Shown here: positions 43,571 through 53,600 of the stretch, piece after piece
How positions within the stretch are numbered: position 1 is the stretch's first letter
Layout of the letters: each line of letters starts with the position of its first letter
From: an uncultured Clostridia bacterium
GTDB lineage: Bacteria > Bacillota > Clostridia > Oscillospirales > Ruminococcaceae
Direction of reading: 5' to 3'
Length of the DNA: 59,048 nt
NCBI GenBank assembly: GCA_944382875.1
Contig: CALWNQ010000016.1
Span: forward strand, 1-59,048
Translations under genes and position numbers: made by a program
The notes under the pieces: model-generated
Told to the model about the DNA's origin: nothing
The model's database searches: none
The model's input: the letters and a program-made list of their open reading frames with translations, nothing else

Positions 43571-44163
43571 GTGATATCCCCTTTCTGTCGTATGGCTTCC
43601 GCAATAAATGCCCGCAAGGAAGCGCGTATTGCGTTTAACTGCAAATTCAGATATTCTTCATCTTCAAACAATGTATAGTGGACACAGGCTCGCACGAACA
43701 TGTAGGTCATTCCCTGTATATATTCCGCAGGCATCTGAAGCTTTCCGGAAAGCATTTCCGCATACTTACGGTATCGGACATTCACTCCCTTAAAAAACTC
43801 CTTACCGTGTTCCCGATACTGCGGACTTGCGTACACCTGATACATAAACCGGTATTTCGCCCCATGGAGTTTTGCCGTCAGATATGGCATTTCCCGCAGA
43901 AAGCGTTCGATGTCCTCAAAACTCGTCGGCGCGTTCGCCATAAAGTCGTCCTCAACCTTCGCCATACAGTACGCGGTCGCTTCCACCACAAGATTATCCT
44001 TGCTGCCGAAGTAATAGATCAAGCCTGCCTTGGTAACCTTACACGCATCTGCCAGTTTCTGCATCCCGGTGTTTTCCAGGCCGTTCTCGCAAAAGACATT
44101 GAAGCATATTTCCAACAGTTCTTTCGCACGTTCCTCATTTCTATTCGGATTGATTATTTTCAC
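43567..44163 (-). CDS. TetR/AcrR-family transcriptional regulator
   Basis: Protein of 198 residues with an N-terminal TetR helix-turn-helix: GLENTGMQKLADACKVTKAG and LIYYFGSKDNLV (about 28-60). The C-terminal ligand domain is unclassified. Its stop (TGA) overlaps the ATG of the leucine-rich surface protein, so the two are co-translated. The start is odd: the only usable in-frame codon is a GTG that forms part of the AGGAGGTG ribosome site itself, so true initiation may be at the ATA or ATC 6-9 bases on, or depend on a five-codon upstream frame (ATG at 44180) ending at the same place. Confidence 0.87.
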   Translation of the reverse strand: MKIINPNRNEERAKELLEICFNVFCENGLENTGMQKLADACKVTKAGLIYYFGSKDNLVVEATAYCMAKVEDDFMANAPTSFEDIERFLREMPYLTAKLHGAKYRFMYQVYASPQYREHGKEFFKGVNVRYRKYAEMLSGKLQMPAEYIQGMTYMFVRACVHYTLFEDEEYLNLQLNAIRASLRAFIAEAIRQKGDIT

Positions 44164-44215
44164 CTCCTCTTTGCAGCCATCACTTAACGAATGGTAACCT
44201 TAGTCCGTTAAAAAT

Positions 44216-44234
44216 AAACGACAATATGTCGTTT
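44216..44234. promoter_or_regulatory. Probable TetR operator
   Basis: Perfect palindrome AAACGACA-ATA-TGTCGTTT, 53 bp upstream of the TetR gene, the size and symmetry usual for TetR-family operators. Autoregulation of the regulator and the surface protein is inferred. The region 44235-44395 is AT-rich without a recognisable gene. Confidence 0.6.
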
Positions 44235-44395
44235 CCTCATTCCCGTCTTCCAGTAATAAATTGATGTACATATTGTAGCACATGAGAAAGTGTGCTTCAA
44301 GCATTTAAAAATATTTTCTATAAAATAGATAATATTATTTTGTAAATTTTATTGCTTTTTTCCAACTTTTGCAATATAAAAGGATTCAGATAATC

Positions 44396-44677
44396 GTTCA
44401 AAGGTGCACACCCCCCAACCTATCGTGAAAAGGTTCTCGGCGGAAAATACAAGCAGGCTCTGGGACGACCACTTTCCGGTCCTCTCAGAGCCTGTTATCG
44501 TTCAATGGTACCCACAAAGCCCGCCAAATGGGGCTTTGTGCAAAAAGAAACTACACACCGTTTCGATACGCTGTGGTATCAAAATAGGTGTGCAGTTTTG
44601 AAAATAGTGACCTACTTCAATACAAAATGCACACCCTTTGAAGTTATCGTGAAAAGATATGGTTTTCGTTCAAAGGT
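44396..44677. repeat. Repeat-rich non-coding region upstream of the recombinase
   Basis: TGCACACC followed 8-9 bases later by TATCGTGAAAAG occurs twice (44405-44432 and 44628-44656). An inverted copy GGTGTGCA lies at 44587-44594. GTTCAAAGGT flanks both sides (44396-44405 and 44668-44677), and CCTTTGAA/TTCAAAGG (44635-44642 with 44669-44676) forms a palindrome. Two further inverted repeats are seen: CAGGCTCTG/CAGAGCCTG (about 44454-44494) and CACAAAGCCC/GGGCTTTGTG (44513-44522 with 44531-44540). These could be recombinase binding or attachment sites. No gene was found in 44235-44815. Confidence 0.6.
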
Positions 44678-44815
44678 ACAGAAGTCCCGCTTCACAAAAA
44701 TTTATCAATTTCACTTTCTTCCTATATATGCACATTCTTTCGGTCTTCTCGGAGCCTTGACTTCCCTTCCCCTTCAAGGTTATAGTATGGTCAAAAAACA
44801 ACGGGAGGCCATGCA

Positions 44816-45004
44816 ATGGAAAAAGCAGACGCAACCAAAAAAATAAAATACGAATTGGGAAAATTCATTTTCAAGCTTCTCGAAATAGAAAAACTGCTGA
44901 GTCACGAACAATTTCTCAGTTTGCGGGATGCCTTAATTGACCGATATGCCCCCGTTATCGGGGAATTAGAGCGGGGGTTGGACTATGAATATCCGAAGAA
45001 TTGA
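44816..45004 (+). CDS. Small helical protein ahead of the recombinase
   Basis: A 62-residue protein, charged and helical, starting MEKADATKKIKYELG. GGGAGG lies seven bases before the ATG. It overlaps the recombinase start by 20 bp, so the two are translated together. Small genes of this kind commonly precede serine recombinases in clostridial mobile elements and may act as accessory or directionality factors; that role is inferred only. Confidence 0.65.
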   Translation: MEKADATKKIKYELGKFIFKLLEIEKLLSHEQFLSLRDALIDRYAPVIGELERGLDYEYPKN

Positions 45005-46364
45005 GCCTGTTCCCAAACTCCCGTGCCTGTCTGAAAAACAGATTACCTGCCGGAGCGTTGCTGCCTATGCAAGAGTTTCCACCGATTCTACGGAGCAGGA
45101 AACCAGCCTGGAAGCACAAAAAGATTTTTTTGAAACCTTTATCAAAGCCCATGAGAATTGGACTTTCGCAGGAATCTACTATGACAGCGGAATTTCCGGG
45201 CTATCACGCAGAAATCGAGATGGGTTTAACAGAATGATTGAGGATGCCTTAGCTGGAAAGATTGATCTGATTATCACCAAATCCTTGTCCCGTTTTGCCC
45301 GCAACACCGTAGATACTCTGACAGTCATCCGGAAGTTAAAAGCGGCAGGTGTCGAGGTATTCTTTCAGAAAGAGAATATCTATACCATGGATTCAAAAGG
45401 CGAATTCCTGCTTACACTGATGAGCAGCATCGCGCAGGAGGAAAGCCGTTCCATCTCCGAAAATGTCACCTGGGGACAGCGGAAGCGATTTTCTGACGGA
45501 CGGTACAGCGTTCCGTACAAACGTTTCATGGGTTATGACCAAGGTGGAACGAACCAGCTGGTTGTCAACGAAGAACAAGCCAAGGTTGTCCGGCTTATAT
45601 ATCGCTTATATTTGGGCGGTCTTACGGAACAAAAAATCTGTAAATTCCTGGAAAGTCAAGAAATTCCCTCACCGTCTGGAGGAATCAACTGGCATAAAAA
45701 TGTAATTTGCAACATTCTGAAAAACGAAAAGTACAAAGGGGACGCGCTCCTTCAGAAATGCTATACCGCCGATTTTCTATCCAAAGCCATACGAAAGAAT
45801 CAGGGCGAACTTCCTCAGTATTATGTAGAAAAGGGGCACTCCCCTATCGTTTCAGATGCCGTTTTTGACTTAGTTCAGAAAGAGCATATTAGGCGCAATG
45901 GTTTTCATAAGCAATATAGCTGTCAGTCTGTTCTTTCGTCCAAAATCATTTGCAGCGGCTGTGGTGGCTTTTATGGCAGGAAAATCGCCCATTCCAACGA
46001 CCAATACCGAAAACTTTTCTGGCGGTGCAACGGTTTTTATCACCAAGGTTCCCATTCTCCGTGCGTTGATGATACGGTCGTCCAGCAAGCCTGCCAAACC
46101 GCTGTGTATGAGCTTTTGCAAAAATATGACGCTGTCACAAAAACATGTGCGCTGCTCCTGCACAAAATGCATCCCGATATTTCCACCAAAAAGTGGCTTT
46201 CACTAATCCGAGAGAGATTGGATAACGCCCGAATGCGTGGATATTCCGATCAGAACACATGGAGAACTATCATCGATCATATTACCGTATCGTTGGACGG
46301 GAAACTATCCCTGCAAATCATGGATGGGGAGCAGATATATTATTATATCTGCTCGGTCAACTGA
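44985..46364 (+). CDS. Large serine recombinase
   Basis: Site-specific recombinase of 459 residues. The resolvase domain has the catalytic Ser32 in YARVSTDSTEQETSLEAQ, DSGISG, and the SLSRFARNTVD arginines. The recombinase domain follows (GYDQGG to about residue 235), then a zinc ribbon (IICSGCGGFYGRK with later CNGFY and SPCVDD) and a C-terminal coiled part ending in a DHITVSLDGKLSLQI strand. It is apparently intact and marks the left border of the defence island. The start at 44985 overlaps the small gene and relies on a GGGGGTTGG-type site. It is the intact relative of the remnants at 35.8 and 38.5 kb. Confidence 0.9.
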   Translation: MNIRRIEPVPKLPCLSEKQITCRSVAAYARVSTDSTEQETSLEAQKDFFETFIKAHENWTFAGIYYDSGISGLSRRNRDGFNRMIEDALAGKIDLIITKSLSRFARNTVDTLTVIRKLKAAGVEVFFQKENIYTMDSKGEFLLTLMSSIAQEESRSISENVTWGQRKRFSDGRYSVPYKRFMGYDQGGTNQLVVNEEQAKVVRLIYRLYLGGLTEQKICKFLESQEIPSPSGGINWHKNVICNILKNEKYKGDALLQKCYTADFLSKAIRKNQGELPQYYVEKGHSPIVSDAVFDLVQKEHIRRNGFHKQYSCQSVLSSKIICSGCGGFYGRKIAHSNDQYRKLFWRCNGFYHQGSHSPCVDDTVVQQACQTAVYELLQKYDAVTKTCALLLHKMHPDISTKKWLSLIRERLDNARMRGYSDQNTWRTIIDHITVSLDGKLSLQIMDGEQIYYYICSVN

Positions 46365-46420
46365 TTAATAAGGTATTTTCCTTACATTTATGGTATATTG
46401 TAGATTATATCATAGTATAA

Positions 46421-47413
46421 TTATTGTTGCTCTATAGCTTGTTTTAATTGCTCGGAGATTATCATCTGATTAAATAACATTTTATTTATATCTATTTTTT
46501 TGTTTTCTATAAGTGATTCGGGTTGATTTAAACTTTCAGTGTTACTAATTCGATCGCATAAATCAGATGAAACGGATTTACTTACTAATTGAAATTGAAA
46601 TGCAATCGAATGAATATACTCCCATTCCTGTTTATTTGGAAATATATGTTGAAAGAAATACCATAAAGCGCCAAGCCCCATATGGCATACTATTTGCCAT
46701 TCTTGCTTATAATAATTTATTCTCAGTGTGTTATGAACGATTTTGTTTCTTAAATCATAAATATAACAAATATCATCATAAATAATTTTTCTTCCATATT
46801 CATCATCCCACTGTTCCATAATCTTGCTCAGTGTTTCTTTGAATCTTTTTTTCTTTATTTTACGGTGCAAAAAAAAGTTTTCAATAGAGGTAATAGATTT
46901 TCGAATGCATTCTTCATAATTACAATATAAATAAGCAGTCATAGCATCTATATAATCCCTAATATATACGCAATCATGCGCATACTCCGGATTAATTGAT
47001 CGTGGAAAATTATTAAATAGAATCGGACTAACAGTTGTCACTAATTCTGATCCGATCAGTATTTCAATCGCATTTAAATCATACATACTTATGGGCCTAC
47101 ATAATATTTGCCCATTTTGATATTTACTTTTTTGTATTTCAAAATTTATAATTGGGACAATTTTATTGAAATATGCCCATACATAGTGGTGGCTTTTACC
47201 TTTTCCGATATCCTCTAATAGTTTCCTAGAAATATCAACCCGGTATTCTATTATTAAATCGAGTCCATCTAAGTACATATCAATGTTTTCTTTTGGAATC
47301 CTTACAGCCCAAAATACACAAGGCGTACTAGCATAAAATTTTAAAATTACCTGTGTAGTTTCATCGCCAATATACTCTTGCCCGGGAGTGTACGTATCTG
47401 GTAATTTTGTCAT
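46421..47413 (-). CDS. HEPN-like protein of unknown family
   Basis: Protein of 330 residues, clearly more AT-rich than its neighbours. The first 130 residues are of mixed strands and helices. The middle part is helical and contains IYDLRNKIVHN, with Arg222, Asn223 and His227 giving the RNxxxH signature of HEPN domains, many of which are RNases. The last 70 residues are polar and helical. GGAGG precedes the ATG. It follows the PD-(D/E)XK gene by 72 bp. A defence role as an RNA-cutting effector is inferred from motif and neighbourhood; outside the motif I recognise no family. Confidence 0.6.
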   Translation of the reverse strand: MTKLPDTYTPGQEYIGDETTQVILKFYASTPCVFWAVRIPKENIDMYLDGLDLIIEYRVDISRKLLEDIGKGKSHHYVWAYFNKIVPIINFEIQKSKYQNGQILCRPISMYDLNAIEILIGSELVTTVSPILFNNFPRSINPEYAHDCVYIRDYIDAMTAYLYCNYEECIRKSITSIENFFLHRKIKKKRFKETLSKIMEQWDDEYGRKIIYDDICYIYDLRNKIVHNTLRINYYKQEWQIVCHMGLGALWYFFQHIFPNKQEWEYIHSIAFQFQLVSKSVSSDLCDRISNTESLNQPESLIENKKIDINKMLFNQMIISEQLKQAIEQQ

Positions 47414-47485
47414 ATTTCCTCCTATATTAGGGATAACCTCATACTGGACACAGGCCTGACCAGTATTTTCTTTATCGTTCTTTGA

Positions 47486-47956
47486 TCATCGTGTCCTGCT
47501 GCTTTGACTATAATTCGCCGATGTCCCTTTTTTGACCACCCTAATAGCACCATCATCTGAAATCTCAAAAACAGAAATGTCTCCAAGCAAATGTCCGTAT
47601 ACACGGACATAATATTCTGCAAGTGTTTCTGATTTTCCACAAAACACAGATTTCTTCATGCAAAGAATCTTTTGTGTTCCGGCAGGCAGAAAACCGAAAT
47701 AAAACACAGCCTCATCCAGACCCATCAACTTAGCACTTGGGACATTTCCAGAATCTGTCCATGTGTAGCATTTGCACTCGGCCACAATAGACCGATCCGT
47801 ACTGGCAAGATCAAACTTATGATTTTTTGGAGGGCTGCCAATCGGAATTGCTGCTTCTTGCTCGAAATATGTATCGTATTTTTCTTTAAGAATCGCTTGC
47901 ACAAATTCCTGAAATTTGCGCCCAACATATGGATTCTCTGAATTTGTATTTGCCAT
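47486..47956 (-). CDS. PD-(D/E)XK nuclease-like protein
   Basis: Protein of 156 residues. HKFDLASTDRSIVAECKCY gives Asp49, Glu60 and Lys62, the D-x(n)-E-x-K core of PD-(D/E)XK nucleases. The preceding helix (VGRKFQEFVQAILKEKY) is as in Mrr/HJC-like folds. The ATG at 47954-47956 follows GAGGG by six bases; a longer frame starts inside the upstream gene region and has no site. It ends 72 bp before the HEPN gene and starts 23 bp after the GmrSD-like gene, so the three are likely one operon. Confidence 0.72.
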   Translation of the reverse strand: MANTNSENPYVGRKFQEFVQAILKEKYDTYFEQEAAIPIGSPPKNHKFDLASTDRSIVAECKCYTWTDSGNVPSAKLMGLDEAVFYFGFLPAGTQKILCMKKSVFCGKSETLAEYYVRVYGHLLGDISVFEISDDGAIRVVKKGTSANYSQSSRTR

Positions 47957-47979
47957 AAGCATCCCTCGTTTTGCACGTA

Positions 47980-50517
47980 CTATTGCCAATCCTTCGTTAT
48001 ATATGGCACGATCACATCGTAGAACTTCTTGCTCCAATCTGCATGGAAGCGAGCCATTAGCAACCAGTCCACCTCCCTCTCAATACTGACATTAGTAAGC
48101 TCTGTGTAAACCTTTGACACCTTCTTATCTTCAGTGCGATTCCAGTTCAGAGCAACGCCCAAAGCACTCTCGACTTCTGTACGGTGTGCAATCAACGCAT
48201 CAAAGGCTTTCTTGTTTTCCTCCTTCTCGCTCTTCTGGAAAACAATCTCCACGCGGGCACCGTCATAGTTTGCCACACAACATATCGAAAAACCGCTGAT
48301 ACCAAAGAACCCATTTATCCAGTTCTCTTTGCTCGGGCTGACATTGGAGAAAGAACCGTTCTTTCCGTGAGTCTCCTTGATGAACGGCAGTGCATACATC
48401 CAATACCGTCTCCTCAGCTCGTGCCGGCTGCCGGGTTTGTCGGTAGTCAGTTCATTATCATCTCGAAGGTAAAATACCAGCCCAGCTGGATCTTCATCAT
48501 ACAATTTAAACAATCGATTCAAGACAGAGAGTTTGTTTTGCGTGCTAGTATTTGTCCATACATAGATGCCATCACCAATTTCCACACTCTTGGTAAATGC
48601 GTCTGCTTTTGTGCTAAAGTGCAGGGCGATATTGTCTTCCTCGGAAAGCGCCAGTTTGGTGATAATGGTCTTGTCTTCGGCATAGAGAATTTGAAGGACC
48701 TTCTGGAACATCTCCACCCAGCTTGCAACCGGTTGCTCTGTATGTTTGAAAGTAAACCGGGCAATCAGACGACCAGTAAGTTCCGCCTCATCCTCTAAGG
48801 TGTAAGAGTCCATCTGCTTCTGTTCAGGCTGGAATTCGGTAACTGGTGATGCCCAGATAGTAAGTGCACGGCCTCTTAGATATTCGCTACGTTCCTCAAG
48901 CTCTGCCAGTGTCCATTTATCCTTTTTACCGATCCAAGTGTTCATACGGATTCCACTATCATCAAAACCGTTGGTCATGGTTTTCTTTTCGGTGAAAGAG
49001 CTATTGCTGTACTTAGAATTATACGCAGTCAGCGTCAGATTGGCGATGCGGTGCAGCCATTCCTCGTGTATCTGTTCGTAATCCTCACCTAGCTCTTTCT
49101 GCCACATGGGGGTCAGGTGTTGTGGCATGATGTGCTCAATGGAGTAGGTACCCTCGTCGCAGTGACGATATACATCCTTGTCCTCGGCGGTTCCGAAGTT
49201 CTCTAATCGCTCAAGGATATAGACCTTGTTTTTGCTGTTCATCAGATAAATCGGCCTACTGACAAACGCCGTAGCAAATTCCTCATCATCTGGGAAACGG
49301 GCACGTTCCTTTTTTGAAAGAAGAGCATATTTGAACTTCTCCACATAGTTGTCTTCGGTGCCATCATAGCGCACAATTTCCCTGTGCAACATCAGGAAGA
49401 TTTTATTCAGGGCATTGGTAGGCAGGTCGCAAATACTCCTGCGGAACAGGTAATTCTCTGTGGTCAGAAAAATTTCTGTCACCTGTGCCAACGTCAACTT
49501 CTTCTCATCGTAAAGGCGCAACACCTCAAGGGAAAACGGCCTTGTTACCGTGGTTTCCAGTCGATTCAAACGGAAAATGCAGGCATCGAGAGCTGCGCTA
49601 CCGGTCTTGCCATCCAGCAAAATCTGGTAGCGCTTCGCATACGCCAGCATCTCCATCAAGAGCGGCTCGGTCTGGATATTGCCAAGCTCCACAAAATCCT
49701 TAAAATTGATATAAATCTTGCTCTGCTGCGGAATCGCCTGCTGCTTCACACTTAGGTAATCCCGGATGAAGGCACTCACATCATATTTCGTGCAAACCTC
49801 GATACGGTTCCAGTATTTATCGTAATACTCATCCTGCTCCTTAGACGGTAAGCCCATCAAGATAAAGTTTCTGATTTTATCGCCTTCGGAAAGGTCGAGA
49901 CCAGTGGAATTCAGGCTCTCAAAAATTAGCTGCGGATTATCTTCCATATCCAGCCGGATGTTGATAATTTCCAAGCAGCAGATAGCGTCGTAGAGCTCAT
50001 CAATAGTGATTTCCTGCTTCTGAATCCGGTCGTAGAAATAATCGTAATTCACGGTTAGGTTTGACTCCCGGATGTGCTCTGACGAATCGGAGAATAGCTT
50101 ATCAAAAGCTCTCTGGTCGTTCTTTACCGGTTTGAGCTTGATGCGGGTGTCCTCCGGTTGCCACTTATCTACAAGATATTCCTCATAAATACGTTGTTTG
50201 AGATTGCCAGTTTGCGGCACGATGATCCCCCTGTCCATAAGGTTATACATGGCAAGGAACAGGAGCGATACCGTGGTGAGGCGCTGCTGACCGTCAATGA
50301 CAAGGAATTCCTCATTATGCCCATTGGGATTATATACGGAAACAAGGCTGCCGAAAAAGTGACTCTTCCGGTGGCCTTTTATAATTTTTACGAGGTCGTC
50401 ATAAAGCTGTTTGCAGTTTTCCATTTTCCAATCGTAATTACGCTGATAGACTGGAATGACAAAGCGCTTATCTGAGCCCTCCATGTATTTCACGAATTTA
50501 CATTCTGAACCTTTCAT
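47980..50517 (-). CDS. GmrSD-type (DUF262/DUF1524) enzyme fused to DUF4268
   Basis: Protein of 845 residues. The DUF262 (GmrS-like) part has IPVYQRNYDW (21-30) and the nucleotide-binding VIDGQQRLTT (73-82). The DUF1524 HNH nuclease part has SIEHIMPQHL near residue 460 with NLTLTAYNSKYSN after it. From about residue 700 the tail matches DUF4268 (RVEIVFQKSE, ARFHADWSKKFYDV). GmrSD enzymes are type IV restriction systems that cut glucosylated or otherwise modified phage DNA. GGAGG precedes the ATG. It is 118 bp downstream of hsdR. Confidence 0.87.
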   Translation of the reverse strand: MKGSECKFVKYMEGSDKRFVIPVYQRNYDWKMENCKQLYDDLVKIIKGHRKSHFFGSLVSVYNPNGHNEEFLVIDGQQRLTTVSLLFLAMYNLMDRGIIVPQTGNLKQRIYEEYLVDKWQPEDTRIKLKPVKNDQRAFDKLFSDSSEHIRESNLTVNYDYFYDRIQKQEITIDELYDAICCLEIINIRLDMEDNPQLIFESLNSTGLDLSEGDKIRNFILMGLPSKEQDEYYDKYWNRIEVCTKYDVSAFIRDYLSVKQQAIPQQSKIYINFKDFVELGNIQTEPLLMEMLAYAKRYQILLDGKTGSAALDACIFRLNRLETTVTRPFSLEVLRLYDEKKLTLAQVTEIFLTTENYLFRRSICDLPTNALNKIFLMLHREIVRYDGTEDNYVEKFKYALLSKKERARFPDDEEFATAFVSRPIYLMNSKNKVYILERLENFGTAEDKDVYRHCDEGTYSIEHIMPQHLTPMWQKELGEDYEQIHEEWLHRIANLTLTAYNSKYSNSSFTEKKTMTNGFDDSGIRMNTWIGKKDKWTLAELEERSEYLRGRALTIWASPVTEFQPEQKQMDSYTLEDEAELTGRLIARFTFKHTEQPVASWVEMFQKVLQILYAEDKTIITKLALSEEDNIALHFSTKADAFTKSVEIGDGIYVWTNTSTQNKLSVLNRLFKLYDEDPAGLVFYLRDDNELTTDKPGSRHELRRRYWMYALPFIKETHGKNGSFSNVSPSKENWINGFFGISGFSICCVANYDGARVEIVFQKSEKEENKKAFDALIAHRTEVESALGVALNWNRTEDKKVSKVYTELTNVSIEREVDWLLMARFHADWSKKFYDVIVPYITKDWQ

Positions 50518-50543
50518 TGACCGTCCTCCGTTTTACCTATTCC

Positions 50544-50663
50544 CTATTCGCCACCGTCTTCGCCTACATCAATGTCGATATCATCGAAGTCATAGGTTCC
50601 TATAGGGTATTCTCTAATCCAGCCAAATTCACGATTATGTGATATTGTCCACCCACATCTCAC
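50544..50663 (-). CDS. Possible small acidic protein overlapping the hsdR end
   Basis: A 39-residue frame (GTG start inside hsdR) whose last 20 residues are highly acidic (YDFDDIDIDVGEDGGE). It ends 26 bp before the GmrSD-like start. No ribosome site is evident. DNA-mimic anti-restriction proteins are acidic, but this is too short to claim that; it may be chance. Confidence 0.25.
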   Translation of the reverse strand: MRCGWTISHNREFGWIREYPIGTYDFDDIDIDVGEDGGE

Positions 50664-53600
50664 ACTGGCTCATTACAGTCTGCACCGCATCCTCCATACC
50701 TTCAGGCGGATACTTGTGCTTTTTCAGCAGCCGCTTTACCAGCCGACGCATACCGGCGCGGGCACTCTCTTTTTTCTGCCAGTCAATAGTGCGGTTTTTT
50801 CTCAGCAAATCCGTCAGCTCTTTGGTCATGGCAATCAATTCGTCATGCTGGTAAAAATCCTGAATGGCTTGAGGCTTGGTCAAAGCATCGTAAAACGCCA
50901 GTTCCTCCGGACTGAGTCCTAATTTTTCCCCTTCTGCATTGGCATTGGCAATTTCCTTTGCTAACTTCAGCAGCTCCTGGATAACCTCCTCATTGGTTAG
51001 CATTCCGTTGAGATACCGGTTCATGGCGCTTTGAATGATTTGGGAGAATTTCTCCGATTTTACCACGTTGGTGCGTCGGTAGACGGAGACCTGCTCGGCA
51101 ATCAGCTTCTTCAGCAGTTCTACGGCCAGATTCTTTTCTTTCATGTTGGCAACTTCTTCCAAAAACTTCGGGTCAAACAGAGAGAACTCGGTCCCCACAT
51201 CGGAAAACAGATTGATGACCCCTTCGCTCTGGATGCTGTGTTTCAGCAGCTCGTTGATCCGCTCGTTAACTTCAGGCAGAGTAAACTTCTTTCCAGTTCC
51301 TCCTCCCGTGGTCAGACGAACAAGCATAGTTCGCACCGCTTCGAAATAGGCTGCCTCAAACCGGGTCTTTTCATCCACCATGCTGCCGCACAGGGAGAGC
51401 GCTTGTTTGAGCAGCAGCGCTTCTTTGATGTAAACATTCTGGGTCCGCGCTTTGTCGGGCAGGTCGTGCTCGGCCACCGATTTTCCTAGAAGGAAGTTGA
51501 CGCCGCCGCTAATCATCCGCGCTTTTTCCAGGTCATCCCCAGTCAGGAAAGATGTGTAATCAAAACCGTGGAACAGATCTCGGCAGACCTCCAGCTTCTC
51601 CAGGAATTTCGGATAGGCCGCCTTGCTCACGTCGGGGTCGCCATAATTCTTTTTGTCCCGCACGGTGTAATCGTTCATGGCCTGTTTCAGGGCAGCGGCG
51701 ATTCCAACATAGTCCACCACCAGGCCGCCTTCCTTGTCTCGGAACACACGGTTTACCCTGGCAATAGCCTGCATGAGGTTATGCCCGGACATGGGCTTAT
51801 ACACATACATGGTAGCCAGAGAAGGCACATCAAATCCTGTCAGCCACATATCCACTACAATGGCGATTTTCATAGGAGAATCATTGTCCTTAAACTTCCG
51901 AGCAAGGTCTTCCTTATGCGCCTTGTTGCCGATAATCTCCCGCCACTCCTCCGGATCGTTGTTACCCTGAGTCATGACTACGCCTACCTTTTCTGTCCAG
52001 TCCGGTCGCAGCTCCAAAATCCGCCGGTAAATCTTCATGGCAATGGGACGAGAGTAAGCCACGATCATGGCCTTGCCGGTGAGCAAATTAGCCCGGTAGT
52101 TCTCGTAGTGGTCGAGGATGTCGTCCACCAGAGAGGCGATGGTCTGGTCATTGCCCAAAATAGCCTCCATCTGGCCCAATTCCTGTTTGCTTTTCTCAAT
52201 CACATAGGGGTCGGCATTTTCCGCCATCAGTTCATACTCCGCATCAATGAGATGCAGGGTATTTTCGTCCAGCTTGAGGTGGATCACCCGGCTCTCGTAG
52301 TAGACCGGACGAGTGGCTCCGTCCTCTACCGCTTGAGTCATATCATAGATGTCGATGTAATCGCCGAATACCTCACGAGTGCTGCGGTCTTTGGTGGAAA
52401 TAGGCGTGCCGGTAAAGCCGATATATGTAGCGCCCGGCAGGCTGTCCCGGATAATCCGGGCAGTTCCAATGGAGGTCTTGACCTCCAGCTCGCCTTTTTC
52501 ATTCTGCCGAGTCACGATTTTCTCGGTAAGGCCGTACTGTCCTCGATGAGCTTCGTCCGCCATCACCACAATGTTCCGCCGTTCCGACAGAGCCCCGCCA
52601 GTCTCCTCGAACTTCTGCATAGTGGTAAAGATGATGCCATTAGCCTGACGATTTGCCAACAGTTCCTGCAAATGCTGCCGGCTCTCGGCCTGCTGGGGTG
52701 TCTGGCGCAGGAAATCCTTGCAACGTGAGAACTGGCCGTAGAGCTGGTTGTCCAAATCGTTTCGGTCGGTAATCACCACGATGGTGGGGCTTTCCAACGC
52801 TTTTTGCAGATAGTGAGCATAGAACACCATGGATAGAGACTTGCCGCTGCCCTGGGTGTGCCAGAAGACGCCACCCTTACCGTCGGTGACGGTGGCGTGT
52901 TTGGTGGATTCTACCGCCTTTTTCACAGCAAAATACTGATGATATCCCGCTAAGATTTTGAAGGTGTTGGCCCCATCCACATTGAAGCAGATAAAGTTCT
53001 GGAGAATGTCTAGAAACCGTTTTTTCTCAAAGATGCCCTCAAAGAAAGTATCGAATTGGGCAGCCTGAGTGTTTTCGTAGCTGCCATCTTTGGTTTTCCA
53101 CTCCATGAACCGGTCCTCACCGGAGGTGATGGTGCCCGCTCTGGATGTAGTAAGGTCGCTCATCACGCAGACCTGATTGTAGATGAATAGGGACGGAATT
53201 TCGTGCATATAGTTGCGCAGCTGTCGATAAGCGGCGGAGGCGTCGGTTTCTTCCCGGGAGGGAGATTTTAATTCCATCACTACCAAAGGTAGGCCATTGA
53301 CAAAGAGCACCACATCAGCCCGCTTTTCGCTGTTTTCAATTACCGTCCACTGATTGATGACGGTAAAGCAGTTGTTGTCCGGGTGCTGATAATCGATGAG
53401 ATAAACAAGACCGGAGCGATCCTCACCCTGTACCACGAACTTCACCGGCACACCGTTTTGCAGGTAGTCGGTAAAGACCATGTTTTTTTGCAAAAGAGAG
53501 CCGGACTCAAAGTTTTTGAGCTTGTACACCGCGTCATCCAGCGCCGCCTGGGGCAAACCAGGGTTGATAGTCTGCAAAGCGGGCAGCAGCTCGTCCTCGT

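Noticed and set aside
44513-44540. The perfect CACAAAGCCC palindrome as a terminator
   Set aside because: Neither strand has a U-run following the stem.
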